A stretch of DNA of 64,000 nucleotides from assembly GCF_009909195.1 (NCBI RefSeq), contig NZ_JAAAMU010000014.1, positions 123,782-187,781 on the forward strand, written 5' to 3'. The translations under genes were made by a program, and so were the position numbers. Shown here piece by piece: positions 56,241-64,000 of this stretch. The stretch comes from Paenibacillus sacheonensis (lineage in GTDB: Bacteria; Bacillota; Bacilli; Paenibacillales; Paenibacillaceae). The stretch's first letter is position 1. Every line of letters starts with the position of its first letter. Below the pieces are notes generated by a model. It was not told the origin of the DNA. It saw only the letters and a list, made by a program, of their open reading frames with translations, and did no database searches.

Positions 56241-56684
56241 CTACTCCTCTTTTTTCATGTTTTCGATCATTCGTTCAAGATAACCCCCGAACGATGCCAC
56301 TTCATCTGAGGAAAATCCTTCAAATGCACGTTCGATCTTCGCCACGGAATACGCATTGACATTGGCCAGCGCTTCTTGTCCTTCTGCGGTAATGCTGACT
56401 TTGGTAACGCGTCTGTCATGCGGGGACTCGTACGTCGCGACGAATCCGTTTTGTTTCAAACGCTGCACCATGCCTGTCATATTTTGTTTGGTGACGAGCA
56501 TGTTGTTCCCGAGATCCTTGAAGGATTGATCGCCGACTCGCGCAAGAGCGATAAGAATAAACCATTGGTGCAGGCTGCTCAAGCCGGCTTGCGAGGACAA
56601 GTTATGGCCGATACGCTCTAATAACACGTTGGCCCGGAAGACGTTATCGATAATGTCGAGACGTTCATTTTTGTTCTCCGTCAT
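56241..56684 (-). CDS. MarR-family regulator
   Basis: 147 residues from the ATG at 56684, with CGGAG upstream; the frame extends 36 codons further across the promoter, so the longer start is wrong. The winged helix-turn-helix includes FKDLGNNMLVTKQNMTGMVQ, a wing with YESPHDRRVTKVSITAEGQE, and the family's helical ends. The arrangement MarR-HxlR-nitroreductase on one strand with two identical operators suggests a nested control circuit for electrophile or nitro-compound stress. No cysteine is present in the N-terminal helix, so OhrR-type peroxide sensing is unlikely. Confidence 0.9.
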   Translation of the reverse strand: MTENKNERLDIIDNVFRANVLLERIGHNLSSQAGLSSLHQWFILIALARVGDQSFKDLGNNMLVTKQNMTGMVQRLKQNGFVATYESPHDRRVTKVSITAEGQEALANVNAYSVAKIERAFEGFSSDEVASFGGYLERMIENMKKEE

Positions 56685-56699
56685 GGAATCAACTCCGAT

Positions 56700-56746
56700 A
56701 GTCAAGAAGTTGACTTTATTATAGGACTTGAGAACGATCCTGTCAA
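56700..56746 (-). promoter_or_regulatory. Consensus promoter and operator of the MarR gene
   Basis: On the reverse strand, -35 TTGACA (56746-56741) and -10 TATAAT (56723-56718) are both perfect, with 17 bases between. The operator AGTCAA-GAAG-TTGACT (56700-56715) lies directly at the start of transcription, so MarR should repress itself strongly. Confidence 0.88.
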
Positions 56747-56846
56747 CGACGATCGGTCTGCTGCCATTCATCCGCGCGTTTTCGCTTTGCAAACGTCTTC
56801 AAATCGGTTAAGGTAAAGCTATCCGAGGGCTAAAGGAGAATAGATC

Positions 56847-57842
56847 ATGGCGGAACAACGCATCGTAAAATGGGGCATTATGGGACCGGGAGGCATCTCG
56901 GACAACTTCGCGACGGAGCTGCCGCACGCGCCGGGCGCGGAGCTCGTCGCCGTCGCGGGACGCTCGATCGATAAAGCGAAGGCTTTTGCCGAGAAATTCG
57001 GCATCCCGCGCGCTTATGGCAGCTGCGAGGAGCTCGCGGCCGATCCGGACGTCGAGATCGTGTACATCGGCACGCTGCATCCGATCCACAAGGAGAACGC
57101 GCTGACGCTGCTGCGCGGCGGCAAGTCCGTGCTCTGCGAGAAGCCGTTCACGATCAACGCTGCCGAGGCCAGGGAGATCGCGGAACTGGCCGAGGAGAAG
57201 GGGTTGTTCCTGATGGAAGCGATGTGGACGCGCTACCTCCCCGCGATCGTCAAGGTAAGGGAGTGGCTGGACAGCGGCGCGATCGGAGACGTCCGCATCG
57301 TGAAGGCCGAGTTCGGCTTCGACGCAGGCTGGAATCCCGAAGGCCGGCTGTTGAACAAGGAAAAGGGCGGCGGCACGCTGCTCGACGCCGGGATCTACCC
57401 GGTGTCGTTCGCATCGATGGTCTACGGCGGAGAGCAGCCTGCGAAGATCGCAAGCTCCGTCCGGATCGGCGAAACAGGCGTGGACGAGCAGTTCTCGCTG
57501 CTGTTTGAATACGGCGGCGGCCGCACGGCCTCCCTGCACAGTTCCGTGCGGCTATCCATGACCAACGAGGCCGTCATCTACGGCACGAAGGGGCGAATCG
57601 AGGTGCCGGCATTCCTGTTCGCCAAGGCCGCGACGCTGCACGTGAACGGAGAGGAGCCGGTCGCCTTCAAGCAAGAGCTCGAACCGTCCGGGCACTTCTA
57701 CCAGGCGATCGAAGCGATGGAGTGCCTTCGAGAGGGTCGCAAGCAAAGCGACGTCTTGACCGTGGACGAGACGGTGCGCATCATGGAGACGCTGGACCGG
57801 ATCCGGGAGCCTTGGGGACTCAAGTATCCGAGCGAGGCGTGA
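56847..57842 (+). CDS. Gfo/Idh/MocA-family oxidoreductase
   Basis: 331 residues; AAAGGAG lies eight bases before the ATG. The N-terminal NAD(P)-binding fold starts KWGIMGPGGISDNFATELPH, followed by AVAGRSIDKAKAFAEKFG. The conserved CEKPF motif with its lysine is present (SVLCEKPFTINAAEA). The C-terminal alpha/beta domain is of the trans-1,2-dihydrobenzene-1,2-diol dehydrogenase branch (MEAMWTRYLP, GTLLDAGIYPVSFAS). These enzymes oxidise or reduce sugars and inositol-like polyols. It is convergent with the ROK regulator gene, which may control sugar use here. Confidence 0.93.
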   Translation: MAEQRIVKWGIMGPGGISDNFATELPHAPGAELVAVAGRSIDKAKAFAEKFGIPRAYGSCEELAADPDVEIVYIGTLHPIHKENALTLLRGGKSVLCEKPFTINAAEAREIAELAEEKGLFLMEAMWTRYLPAIVKVREWLDSGAIGDVRIVKAEFGFDAGWNPEGRLLNKEKGGGTLLDAGIYPVSFASMVYGGEQPAKIASSVRIGETGVDEQFSLLFEYGGGRTASLHSSVRLSMTNEAVIYGTKGRIEVPAFLFAKAATLHVNGEEPVAFKQELEPSGHFYQAIEAMECLREGRKQSDVLTVDETVRIMETLDRIREPWGLKYPSEA

Positions 57843-57950
57843 TCGGTTGGACTAATTAGTACAGGTAAAGACGATGAGCGGAGGGCGGCCTCTCTCGTCG
57901 TCTTTTTTATACTCAAATTGAAGCGAATTTAATCGAGTCCTTGGGTTGGA

Positions 57951-58973
57951 TTAACGTTCCGAGATCATGAGAGTCAGGGCCAAATGCTGCAAACCGAATA
58001 GGTAATCTTGTCTCCAGTTGCTCATCAATAGCTGTGGAACATGTTGCTTGGGGATGTAAGCCGCACTTCGATCGGCGATCGCAGCCAACAGTTGTTCGTC
58101 CGCTTCATCCTCGTTGAAGATGATCGCCTTTGGATTGATGATCGCGGCGAAGGTGGCGATTAGCCGTGCGACGGCGTCGATTTGGCTGGAACGGGCTAAT
58201 AATTTGCCTCCGGTGGACTGTTCATACCGCAGCGCCTGCACGAACGATTGATCGTCGTACTGAGGCACGAACGAGATCTCGCCCGTGAAGAACGTGCTGC
58301 CCCGAACGACGTCGCCATTGATCAATATGCCGGAACCCGGACCGTTCTGGCCGAAATACAGGTACGCCAAGGATTCGTTCTCGATCTGGAAGTTGGATGC
58401 GAAACCGAGCACGGATGCATTCATATCGTTTTCAACCACGACCGGAATTAGAAATTTGGATTCGAATTCGCCCTTGAGGTCATAGTCGAGAAATTGCGGA
58501 TAAGGCGGGATCAAAATAATTTTCCCGTTGTCGACCGCACCGGGAACTCCGATCGCGATGGAACGTAATTTCGGATACTTCTCGATCAACGATTCAATCA
58601 GATCCGCGAGCGCGTGGATGTCGCGCTGCAGCACGCTTGGCCGGGTCCCCTGCTCTTTGACGTCGCCCATGCAGTTGAACACGGAATAGTTCGTTTCGTC
58701 CTTCTCGACAAATACGGCGAGACCCAGCATATACTCCGGATCGTAGGCGTACCGTTTCGCTCTTCGGCCTCCGCTGGAATCGTCCTCGCTGGAATAGCGG
58801 ATTTCTCCATCCTTCTCCATCTGGGCGATGAATTTGCTGATCGTCGGAAAGCTAAGCCCCAACCGTTGGGAAAGCTCCGCTTTGGTGGCGCTTCCCAATA
58901 AGATAAGTCCGGCACGTATACGGTGAATTATCGGCTCTCGTTTCTCTTCCGGAATTTTGAAGACGTTCGTCAT
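57951..58973 (-). CDS. ROK-family transcriptional regulator (NagC/XylR type)
   Basis: 340 residues. The N-terminal 70 residues form a winged helix (LILLGSATKAELSQRLGLSF, TISKFIAQMEKDGEI). The ROK sugar-kinase-like part follows with VPGAVDNGKI, VENDMNASVLGFASN and YLYFGQNGPGSGILINGDV. The catalytic aspartate of ROK glucokinases falls in END, but the zinc cysteine cluster is absent, as in several ROK repressors. The inducer is probably a sugar. Promoter operators were not identified. Confidence 0.88.
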   Translation of the reverse strand: MTNVFKIPEEKREPIIHRIRAGLILLGSATKAELSQRLGLSFPTISKFIAQMEKDGEIRYSSEDDSSGGRRAKRYAYDPEYMLGLAVFVEKDETNYSVFNCMGDVKEQGTRPSVLQRDIHALADLIESLIEKYPKLRSIAIGVPGAVDNGKIILIPPYPQFLDYDLKGEFESKFLIPVVVENDMNASVLGFASNFQIENESLAYLYFGQNGPGSGILINGDVVRGSTFFTGEISFVPQYDDQSFVQALRYEQSTGGKLLARSSQIDAVARLIATFAAIINPKAIIFNEDEADEQLLAAIADRSAAYIPKQHVPQLLMSNWRQDYLFGLQHLALTLMISER

Positions 58974-59114
58974 TGGAATTCAACCTTTCATTCACGGTTA
59001 CATGCGACTTATTAATTCAGTTTAATAAGTTGCGACTATCGTAACAAAAATCGTTGTAAAGCACAACATTGAATGAGGCGTACATGAATCGGTCACTGAA
59101 AGCGGCAGGGAACG

Positions 59115-59157
59115 AAAAATGCCTTCGATTCCAGAAGAGCGGAACCGAAGGCATTTT
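59115..59157. terminator. Bidirectional terminator
   Basis: AAAATGCCTTCG pairs with CGAAGGCATTTT, with TTCC/GGAA extending the stem. It lies beyond the sigma-like remnant and on the 5' side of the ROK gene, so it ends the ndh-side transcript. Confidence 0.8.
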
Positions 59158-59189
59158 GCATGTCGTTCATACAACTGGCGGGGTTGGAA

Positions 59190-59487
59190 TCAATTACTCG
59201 TCAGAGCGGTCGCGACGACGTCGAATTTGATACGGGACGAGGGTGGAAGAGTGTCAGTTTATCGGGATTGCGGATGATATAAATGCTTTGCACCGAGGAC
59301 CCTCAGCATGCATCAGCACGACGCGCCCCCAAATAGACGACAATCCCGGTCTGGCCGTTGACGCCGCCGAATTCGAAACGAATGCCTGCACCGCATCCTC
59401 CGCGTCGGACCACGAGCCGGTCATCTGGTAAGCCAACGTGAGCAGCAGTCCGTTATACGCCTTGAACGGTTCCTCCGTGCGAGTCAA
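59190..59487 (-). pseudogene. Decayed SigJ-like ECF sigma factor
   Basis: The reverse frame starts EEPFKAYNGLLLTLAYQMTG, SWSDAEDAVQ (sigma region 2 of SigJ-like factors), then jumps straight to ARPGLSSIWGRVVLMHAEGP, RCKAF, resembling the C-terminal SnoaL-like domain. One frame over it continues YIIRNPDKLTLFHPRPVSNS, the typical end. About 200 codons are deleted and one base is missing near 59275. It lies just downstream of the NADH dehydrogenase gene in the same direction, the gene order expected for a SigJ-type operon. Confidence 0.65.
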
Positions 59488-59511
59488 CTCCGTCCCTGTT
59501 CATGCCGTTTA

Positions 59512-60699
59512 TCATTGGGGGAGCATGCTTGCCATTTGCCACGTATAGGTTTTGATTTTCCAGCCCAATTTACCCGTAATTACGAGATCGAGTCCCCATT
59601 TGTTCACCCAAGCCAGTCCCTTGTCGGGACCGAGCCCGATGCAGAACGTTTTCATGTAGCTTTCGTGCACCGGCGCTTGGCGGTCTTCGAGATCCGCAAG
59701 CAGCACTTTGGCGATTCTGGCCGCTTGGGGAATCGCCTCCTTGCACGTCATGCCGTCGGCCTGCCCGCTGCCGGGAGCTACGATTCGGGCGCAGTCGCCG
59801 ATGGCGTAGACGCCCGGCATATCCTTGACCCGGTAGCTCGCATCCACGATAGCGGCGCCTTCCGCCGTGACCGGCATGCCGATTGCGCGCAGCATCGGAT
59901 TGGGCTTCAGCCCGAGGGTCCAGATGCAGAGGCCGACGCAGCGTTCTTCGCCATCCGACAGCGTCAACGCGCCGTCGATCTCCTTGACGACGCGTTTCTC
60001 ATGCTTCACGTCGACCCCCAGCTCCCGAAGGTAATGTTCCAGTTTATGACCGACTTTGGCCGGACCGTCCAGAAACAGCCGCCAGTGCGCATTGTACAGC
60101 TCGACCGAGACGGAGCTCGGATCGAGACCGAGCCGTTCTGCGTCTTTGCGGCCATGATGCGCCAATTCCGCCGCGGTCTCGATGCCGCTGATGCCCGCCC
60201 CCGCGATCGCCACGCGCATCAGACGCGCGCGTTCGTTCGGGTCGTTTTCCGTTGCGGCGCGCTCCAGATTAGCCAGCCATGCGCTCCGAATTTGACGCGC
60301 ATGCGCCAGGGAAGCGAGTGCGATGCCGCCCTGCGCGGGAGCCGGTTCCCGGACGACGCTGCCCGCCGCCACGACGAGCAGGTCGTAATCGATCTCCCGC
60401 TCCGCCCCCGAAGCATCCTCGTACACAAGCTTCCGCTCCTCCGAACGGATCCGCGTGACGGTCGCCTGCACCAATTTCACCCCGTCGGGAAAGAGCGTAG
60501 TCAAGGGGATGCGGATGTCCTCGTCGGTGACGGCCGGCCGAAATAGAAGCACCTTGCGCAGATGGTAGGGGTTTCGGTCAATCAGGACGAGACGCATGGG
60601 ATGGCTGCCCGCATGATTCCCGAACAGGCTGCGAATTTCCTTCACGGCGTGAATGCCCGCGTATCCGGCGCCGATGACGACGCAAGTCTTCGTATTCAT
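59512..60699 (-). CDS. Type II NADH dehydrogenase-like FAD oxidoreductase
   Basis: 395 residues; AAGGATGAAC precedes the ATG. FAD-binding is shown by CVVIGAGYAGIHAVKEI, the second dinucleotide site by VAIAGAGISGIETAAELAHH, and the C-terminal FAD contact by GVYAIGDCARI. There is a C-terminal amphipathic tail (GWKIKTYTWQMASML) as in NDH-2 enzymes that sit on the inner face of the membrane. It passes electrons from NADH to quinone without proton pumping. The neighbouring sigma-factor remnant may once have controlled it. Confidence 0.9.
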   Translation of the reverse strand: MNTKTCVVIGAGYAGIHAVKEIRSLFGNHAGSHPMRLVLIDRNPYHLRKVLLFRPAVTDEDIRIPLTTLFPDGVKLVQATVTRIRSEERKLVYEDASGAEREIDYDLLVVAAGSVVREPAPAQGGIALASLAHARQIRSAWLANLERAATENDPNERARLMRVAIAGAGISGIETAAELAHHGRKDAERLGLDPSSVSVELYNAHWRLFLDGPAKVGHKLEHYLRELGVDVKHEKRVVKEIDGALTLSDGEERCVGLCIWTLGLKPNPMLRAIGMPVTAEGAAIVDASYRVKDMPGVYAIGDCARIVAPGSGQADGMTCKEAIPQAARIAKVLLADLEDRQAPVHESYMKTFCIGLGPDKGLAWVNKWGLDLVITGKLGWKIKTYTWQMASMLPQ

Positions 60700-61028
60700 A
60701 TAGGTTCATCCTTCCTGTTTCTTCTTGTTAACAAGACGAGATAGAGACGCAGGCTGTGACGCAGATCCGGCAATCAACAAAAATATCCTCTCGATACGAC
60801 GCGCGCGTTCATCGGACGGCTGCATGAAGGTTGATCCGAAGGAGATTCGGGTCGTTCTTTTTTGTTAGCTGCGAGAGGCAGGAGCAAGCAGCAAGAGATA
60901 GATGACATTCTCTCTATTTTTTTACGCCGGCGGGAGGAAAGGTTCATCGTCTCCCGAATATCTTCCGAAGGGATTGTTTCCAACATTCGCACACTTGGAA
61001 GCGATTACACAAAGGAGCGTGCAAAGAG
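60700..61028. other. Intergenic region between divergent genes
   Basis: 329 bases. The ribosome site AAGGAG of the PhyH gene is at its right end. Short frames on both strands look like chance. Promoters for both divergent genes must lie here, but no convincing -35/-10 pair was found. Confidence 0.5.
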
Positions 61029-61880
61029 ATGGCGACCGAATTCAAAATGGATTTCTCGCAGTTTGAGTTGTCGGATGAACAGAAGTTTATGTTTGATCTG
61101 AAAGGTTATCTTGTCATCAAGGATGTCTTCGACGAACGGCAGGTTGCGGCCATTAAAGAACAAGTCCGCTTGATTACCGAAGCCAAGCAGGCGCGCAGCG
61201 AAAACGAAATCAAAGCCGGCATCGTTCAAGGCTCTTCCCTGCCGGGCGGCGCCGCGGAAGACATTCTGCGCAGTCCCGTCGTGAAGGGGACATTGAAGCA
61301 TCTGATCGGCAGCGAGTTCCGGCTCGATCACGTCTTCTCCGTTTGGCGCGAGCTCGGACAGGGGGATTATCTTCCGCCGCATCATGGCGGGCCGATGCGC
61401 AACCCGCATTTTCACTATTATTTTTCGCAGGGGCAAAGCTATGCAGGTTTGACACGGATGGTCATCGAGCTGAATCCGGTCGGCAAGAACGACGGGGGAA
61501 CCGTATTCCTGCCGGGAAGCCACAAAGCGAATTTGCCGGTGCCGCCGAATCTGCTGACCAAACACGACACCTATGCCGAACCGTTCGAAGGCTACGAGGC
61601 GACACCGGGGTCGGTCGTGTTCTTTAGCGAGAACACCTGTCATGCAGGACCGGTTTGGACCAATCCGAACCATCCGCGAGTCGCCATTTTGTTCGCTTTC
61701 TGCAGCCTTGGCATGCGGTGGCACCGGTACAACAACGTTTCGCCCGAGGTGGTCGAATCGTTGGGACCCGAAGCGCGTTGGTATTTCCGCGACGTATGGC
61801 CATGGGACAATCACGGCGGCAACGGGGGGCGGAACGTGCTGCTCATGAACGATGACGGCTCCTATACGGTATCTCCTTAA
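61029..61880 (+). CDS. Phytanoyl-CoA dioxygenase (PhyH)-family protein
   Basis: 283 residues; AAGGAG precedes the ATG. The start FELSDEQKFMFDLKGYLVIK is typical of PhyH-like proteins. Fe(II)/2-oxoglutarate-oxygenase elements are visible: HHGGPMRNPHFHYYF in the position of the first histidine(s), NDGGTVFLPGSHKANLPVP for the 2-oxoglutarate-side strand and CHAGPVWTNPNHPRVAILFA containing the second histidine and arginine. The metal triad would be H-x-(D/E)...H, and its acidic member is not evident from the sequence alone. The substrate is unknown; PhyH proteins hydroxylate diverse small molecules. Confidence 0.85.
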   Translation: MATEFKMDFSQFELSDEQKFMFDLKGYLVIKDVFDERQVAAIKEQVRLITEAKQARSENEIKAGIVQGSSLPGGAAEDILRSPVVKGTLKHLIGSEFRLDHVFSVWRELGQGDYLPPHHGGPMRNPHFHYYFSQGQSYAGLTRMVIELNPVGKNDGGTVFLPGSHKANLPVPPNLLTKHDTYAEPFEGYEATPGSVVFFSENTCHAGPVWTNPNHPRVAILFAFCSLGMRWHRYNNVSPEVVESLGPEARWYFRDVWPWDNHGGNGGRNVLLMNDDGSYTVSP

Positions 61881-61964
61881 TAGGCGGCTTTCTCTGGTAC
61901 GAACCAGAGCGCGCAAGCGTCAGAGGCCGTGGAGCCATCGAATATCATAGACTCTGTTCAAGAT

Positions 61965-61993
61965 CCCACTCCATCAATAGGCGTGGGTTTTTT
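61965..61993 (+). terminator. Terminator after PhyH gene
   Basis: CCCAC (61965-61969) pairs with GTGGG (61983-61987), followed by six T. Confidence 0.7.
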
Positions 61994-62152
61994 GTTGAAT
62001 AGGGCGGTTTATTGCAAAACATGCATCATAAGCACTAATCCTTTTTGACTAGAAAACCGATAATCTATCTAGCATAAATTCCGATTCGCAGCTGGAAGTC
62101 GTACAAGTTCAACTGGGATTTTGCAAATACACCTAGATAAGAGGTTATGCAA

Positions 62153-64000
62153 TTGTCTAAAACGTACAAGAAGCGTTACAAAATCGTAGCAACCGCTACA
62201 GCCGTGGCAACAAGCTCGTTACTGATTCTTTCCCCTAGTGCAGGCGCGGCGCAATCCGGCTTTAAGGATGTATCGCCAAGCGATTACTTTTACGAAGCCG
62301 TGACGAGTTTACAAGCCAGGCATGTCATCGAGGGCTATTCGGACGGAACATTCAAGCCGTACGACAAGCTGACCCGAGCGCAAGCGGCCAAGATCATCGT
62401 CTCTGCGTTAGGTTTGGATACCGAGAAAATCACGGACCCGGGCTTCAAAGATGTATCGAAGGGGAATTTCTATTATAAGTACATCAGCGCACTGGCCAAT
62501 CGAGGAATCATCGAAGGCTTCGGCAATAAATTCAGCCCGAATGATACGCTGACCCGCGCGCAAATGGCGAAAGTCATTGCCTTGGCTTATAAGCTTCAGC
62601 AGTCCGATACGCAGCAACCGTCGTTCGCGGACGTGAAGCAGGGCGATTGGTTTGCGAAATACGTAGGCGCATTGACCGAGAATGATATAACGACCGGCAC
62701 AACGCCGACTGCCTTCTCTCCGAACGACAGCATTACGCGCGGACAGATGGCGGCGCTCGTCTTCCGCAGCGAAGAGAGAACCGAGTCCCGCACGACAACC
62801 ATTTCGACGATTACCGACGATGCCCTGGTGACCTCCGAAGGGACCTATAGCTTGACGGATGAACAGAAGAAATGGATCAATCCAAGCAATCTTGCGGCAT
62901 TGCAAGGCGCCGTGATTATCTTAACCGCAACAGGGAATCGAATTGAAAAGATGGATCGAATCGAATTGACGGCCAAGGGTTCGGCGAGCGCGGATTCTTC
63001 CAATCCGTATGCGAATCATGTGGTAATCGACGGGCATGGCGCGAAAGTAGAAGCCGATATTACGGTGAACGGCGACTATGTCACCTTGAAGAACATGACG
63101 ATTGCCGGCGATCTCCATGTTGGGAAGAACGTTGAACACTCCTTCTTCTCGGAAGCGACAAAGGTAGAAGGGAAAACGACGATCGACGATTCCTTGTCCG
63201 GCGCGGATACGAAACGTCGGGCTTACCGAACATTTGCTTACAGGACTGCGGGCGCTCCTTATTTGCAAGCGGACGCCAATCAAGAATCGGTTCGAGGAAG
63301 AGTCGTATTCAGTAAATTCCAACTGGGCCATGTAAGTATCGATAAGGAAGCAGATGTTATTTTCCTCTCGGATTCAACCGGCATCTCTCAAGTAGGGACC
63401 TTGCAAATTACGCATGCAGGCGTCAAAATCACGCTCGGAGCCGGAATGAAAATAGGCGATTTGGTCCTTCCGGCCGGAACGAAGCCGTCCGATGTCATCG
63501 TGAACTATGAGGCTGTCAAAGGCAACATCGAACTCGTTAACGGCTCCAAAAACCCGGATACGACGCCGGTTTCCAACAACAGCGGGTCGAATGTACCTCA
63601 GGCTCCGTCAGCCCCGACGGGCGTGCAGGGCGTTGCGCCATCGTTATCCACGACGGCCGATGGGCAAATCACGGGCTTGGACGAAGCGAAAGTCTATCAG
63701 TACAAACAGGCGACAGCAACAACATGGACGGATGTACCTGTCGAATCGACGGCCATTACGGGTTTGGCACCCGGAAGCTATGAAGTGCGCATCGCTCCGA
63801 ACGGTAATATACCGGCCAGTTTAGCAACGGCGGTAACTGTGGCAGCCAGCCGACTGGTCGAAGCGGTCGCGCTGGACGGCAAGGACGGAGTAAGCTCCAC
63901 GGACGGCAAGGTCGAGACCGTTCGTCTGAAATTCGATGCCAATATCGATGAGACTTCCGTAACGAACGCTTCCTTCAGCGTAGACGGATTCACAGTTGAA
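62153..64000 (+). CDS. SLH-domain cell-surface protein (3' end beyond window)
   Basis: The frame is open to the end of the window (616 codons so far). TTG at 62153 lies nine bases after AGAGG; ATG at 62147 is too close to that site. A signal peptide follows (YKIVATATAVATSSLLILSP, SAGAAQ). Three SLH domains cover about 35-215 (FKDVSPSDYFYEAVTSLQAR, FKDVSKGNFYYKYISALANR, FADVKQGDWFAKYVGALTEN). A parallel beta-helix-like region follows (VVIDGHGAKVEADITVNGDY, VTLKNMTIAGDLHVG), then a Pro/Ser linker and the start of fibronectin/Big-like beta domains (LKFDANIDETSVTNASFSVD). It is an S-layer-associated protein anchored to the cell-wall polymer. Confidence 0.9.
   Translation, partial: MSKTYKKRYKIVATATAVATSSLLILSPSAGAAQSGFKDVSPSDYFYEAVTSLQARHVIEGYSDGTFKPYDKLTRAQAAKIIVSALGLDTEKITDPGFKDVSKGNFYYKYISALANRGIIEGFGNKFSPNDTLTRAQMAKVIALAYKLQQSDTQQPSFADVKQGDWFAKYVGALTENDITTGTTPTAFSPNDSITRGQMAALVFRSEERTESRTTTISTITDDALVTSEGTYSLTDEQKKWINPSNLAALQGAVIILTATGNRIEKMDRIELTAKGSASADSSNPYANHVVIDGHGAKVEADITVNGDYVTLKNMTIAGDLHVGKNVEHSFFSEATKVEGKTTIDDSLSGADTKRRAYRTFAYRTAGAPYLQADANQESVRGRVVFSKFQLGHVSIDKEADVIFLSDSTGISQVGTLQITHAGVKITLGAGMKIGDLVLPAGTKPSDVIVNYEAVKGNIELVNGSKNPDTTPVSNNSGSNVPQAPSAPTGVQGVAPSLSTTADGQITGLDEAKVYQYKQATATTWTDVPVESTAITGLAPGSYEVRIAPNGNIPASLATAVTVAASRLVEAVALDGKDGVSSTDGKVETVRLKFDANIDETSVTNASFSVDGFTVE

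Noticed and set aside
60862..61101. 79-residue forward frame before the PhyH gene
   Set aside because: Runs into the PhyH start in another frame, with no ribosome site and basic low-complexity content.

Overview
The window looks like a chromosome segment of a Gram-positive, spore-forming Paenibacillaceae bacterium (Paenibacillus or Cohnella type). This is inferred from the content: S-layer-homology (SLH) proteins, LplB/YtcP/lipoprotein sugar importers with YesM/YesN two-component systems, a KinE-like soluble PAS kinase, a glgBCDA cluster, several ECF sigma factors, strong AGGAGG ribosome binding sites and frequent TTG/GTG starts. No rRNA, tRNA or CRISPR array was seen. Gene order looks chromosomal, with one decayed accessory patch.

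Layout. 0-3.3 kb: tail of a short-chain dehydrogenase, an AraC regulator and a divergent GH51 arabinofuranosidase. 3.4-6.3 kb: a tiny hydrophilic protein, an XRE regulator with an unusual LAPF-repeat domain, and a PAS histidine kinase. 6.5-11.2 kb: a MacB/FtsX-type ABC transporter whose permease carries an M1 peptidase domain and is split by a one-base frameshift. 11.3-17.7 kb: small kinases, a SigG/SigJ-like ECF sigma factor, SRPBCC and VOC proteins, an Imm11-like protein, a YwaF-like membrane protein and a cold-shock protein. 18.3-24.0 kb: glycogen synthesis operon glgB-glgC-glgD-glgA. 24.3-31.1 kb: sugar importer (two permeases and a binding lipoprotein) followed by its YesN/YesM pair. 31.5-37.6 kb: a MalT-like LuxR regulator and a large SLH protein with six near-identical 246-bp repeats.

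37.8-44.2 kb is an accessory patch. It holds a phosphotransferase, an SDR/TetR pair behind a consensus promoter and palindromic operator, an IS3 transposase fossil joined in frame to a membrane-protein fragment, and decayed S41-peptidase and DHFR-like genes beside intact DHFR-like paralogues. 44.4-50.2 kb: a CPT-like kinase, a CBS protein, a second DHFR-like gene, hisC, and a MarR/NmrA/aldo-keto-reductase group sharing TAGTTAA...TTAACTA operators. 50.3-52.5 kb: a secreted DNRLRE/glycosidase-like gene interrupted by an internal inversion of about 220 bp, the most unusual object here. 52.9-64 kb: an RlmA-like methyltransferase, a CDF transporter, a MarR-HxlR-nitroreductase regulatory group with its own operator family, a Gfo/Idh/MocA oxidoreductase, a ROK repressor, a type II NADH dehydrogenase with a decayed SigJ-like gene, a PhyH-type dioxygenase and the start of a second SLH protein that runs off the window.

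Functional themes are plant-polysaccharide and sugar use (GH51, sugar ABC importer, the broken glycosidase, ROK), carbon storage (glg), redox or electrophile sensing (two MarR circuits, HxlR, nitroreductase, NmrA, aldo-keto reductase), and cell-surface display (SLH proteins). Three otherwise intact genes carry one-base lesions (about 8965, about 49717, and at the inversion junction near 52254). These may be real decay or assembly errors and need read-level checking.
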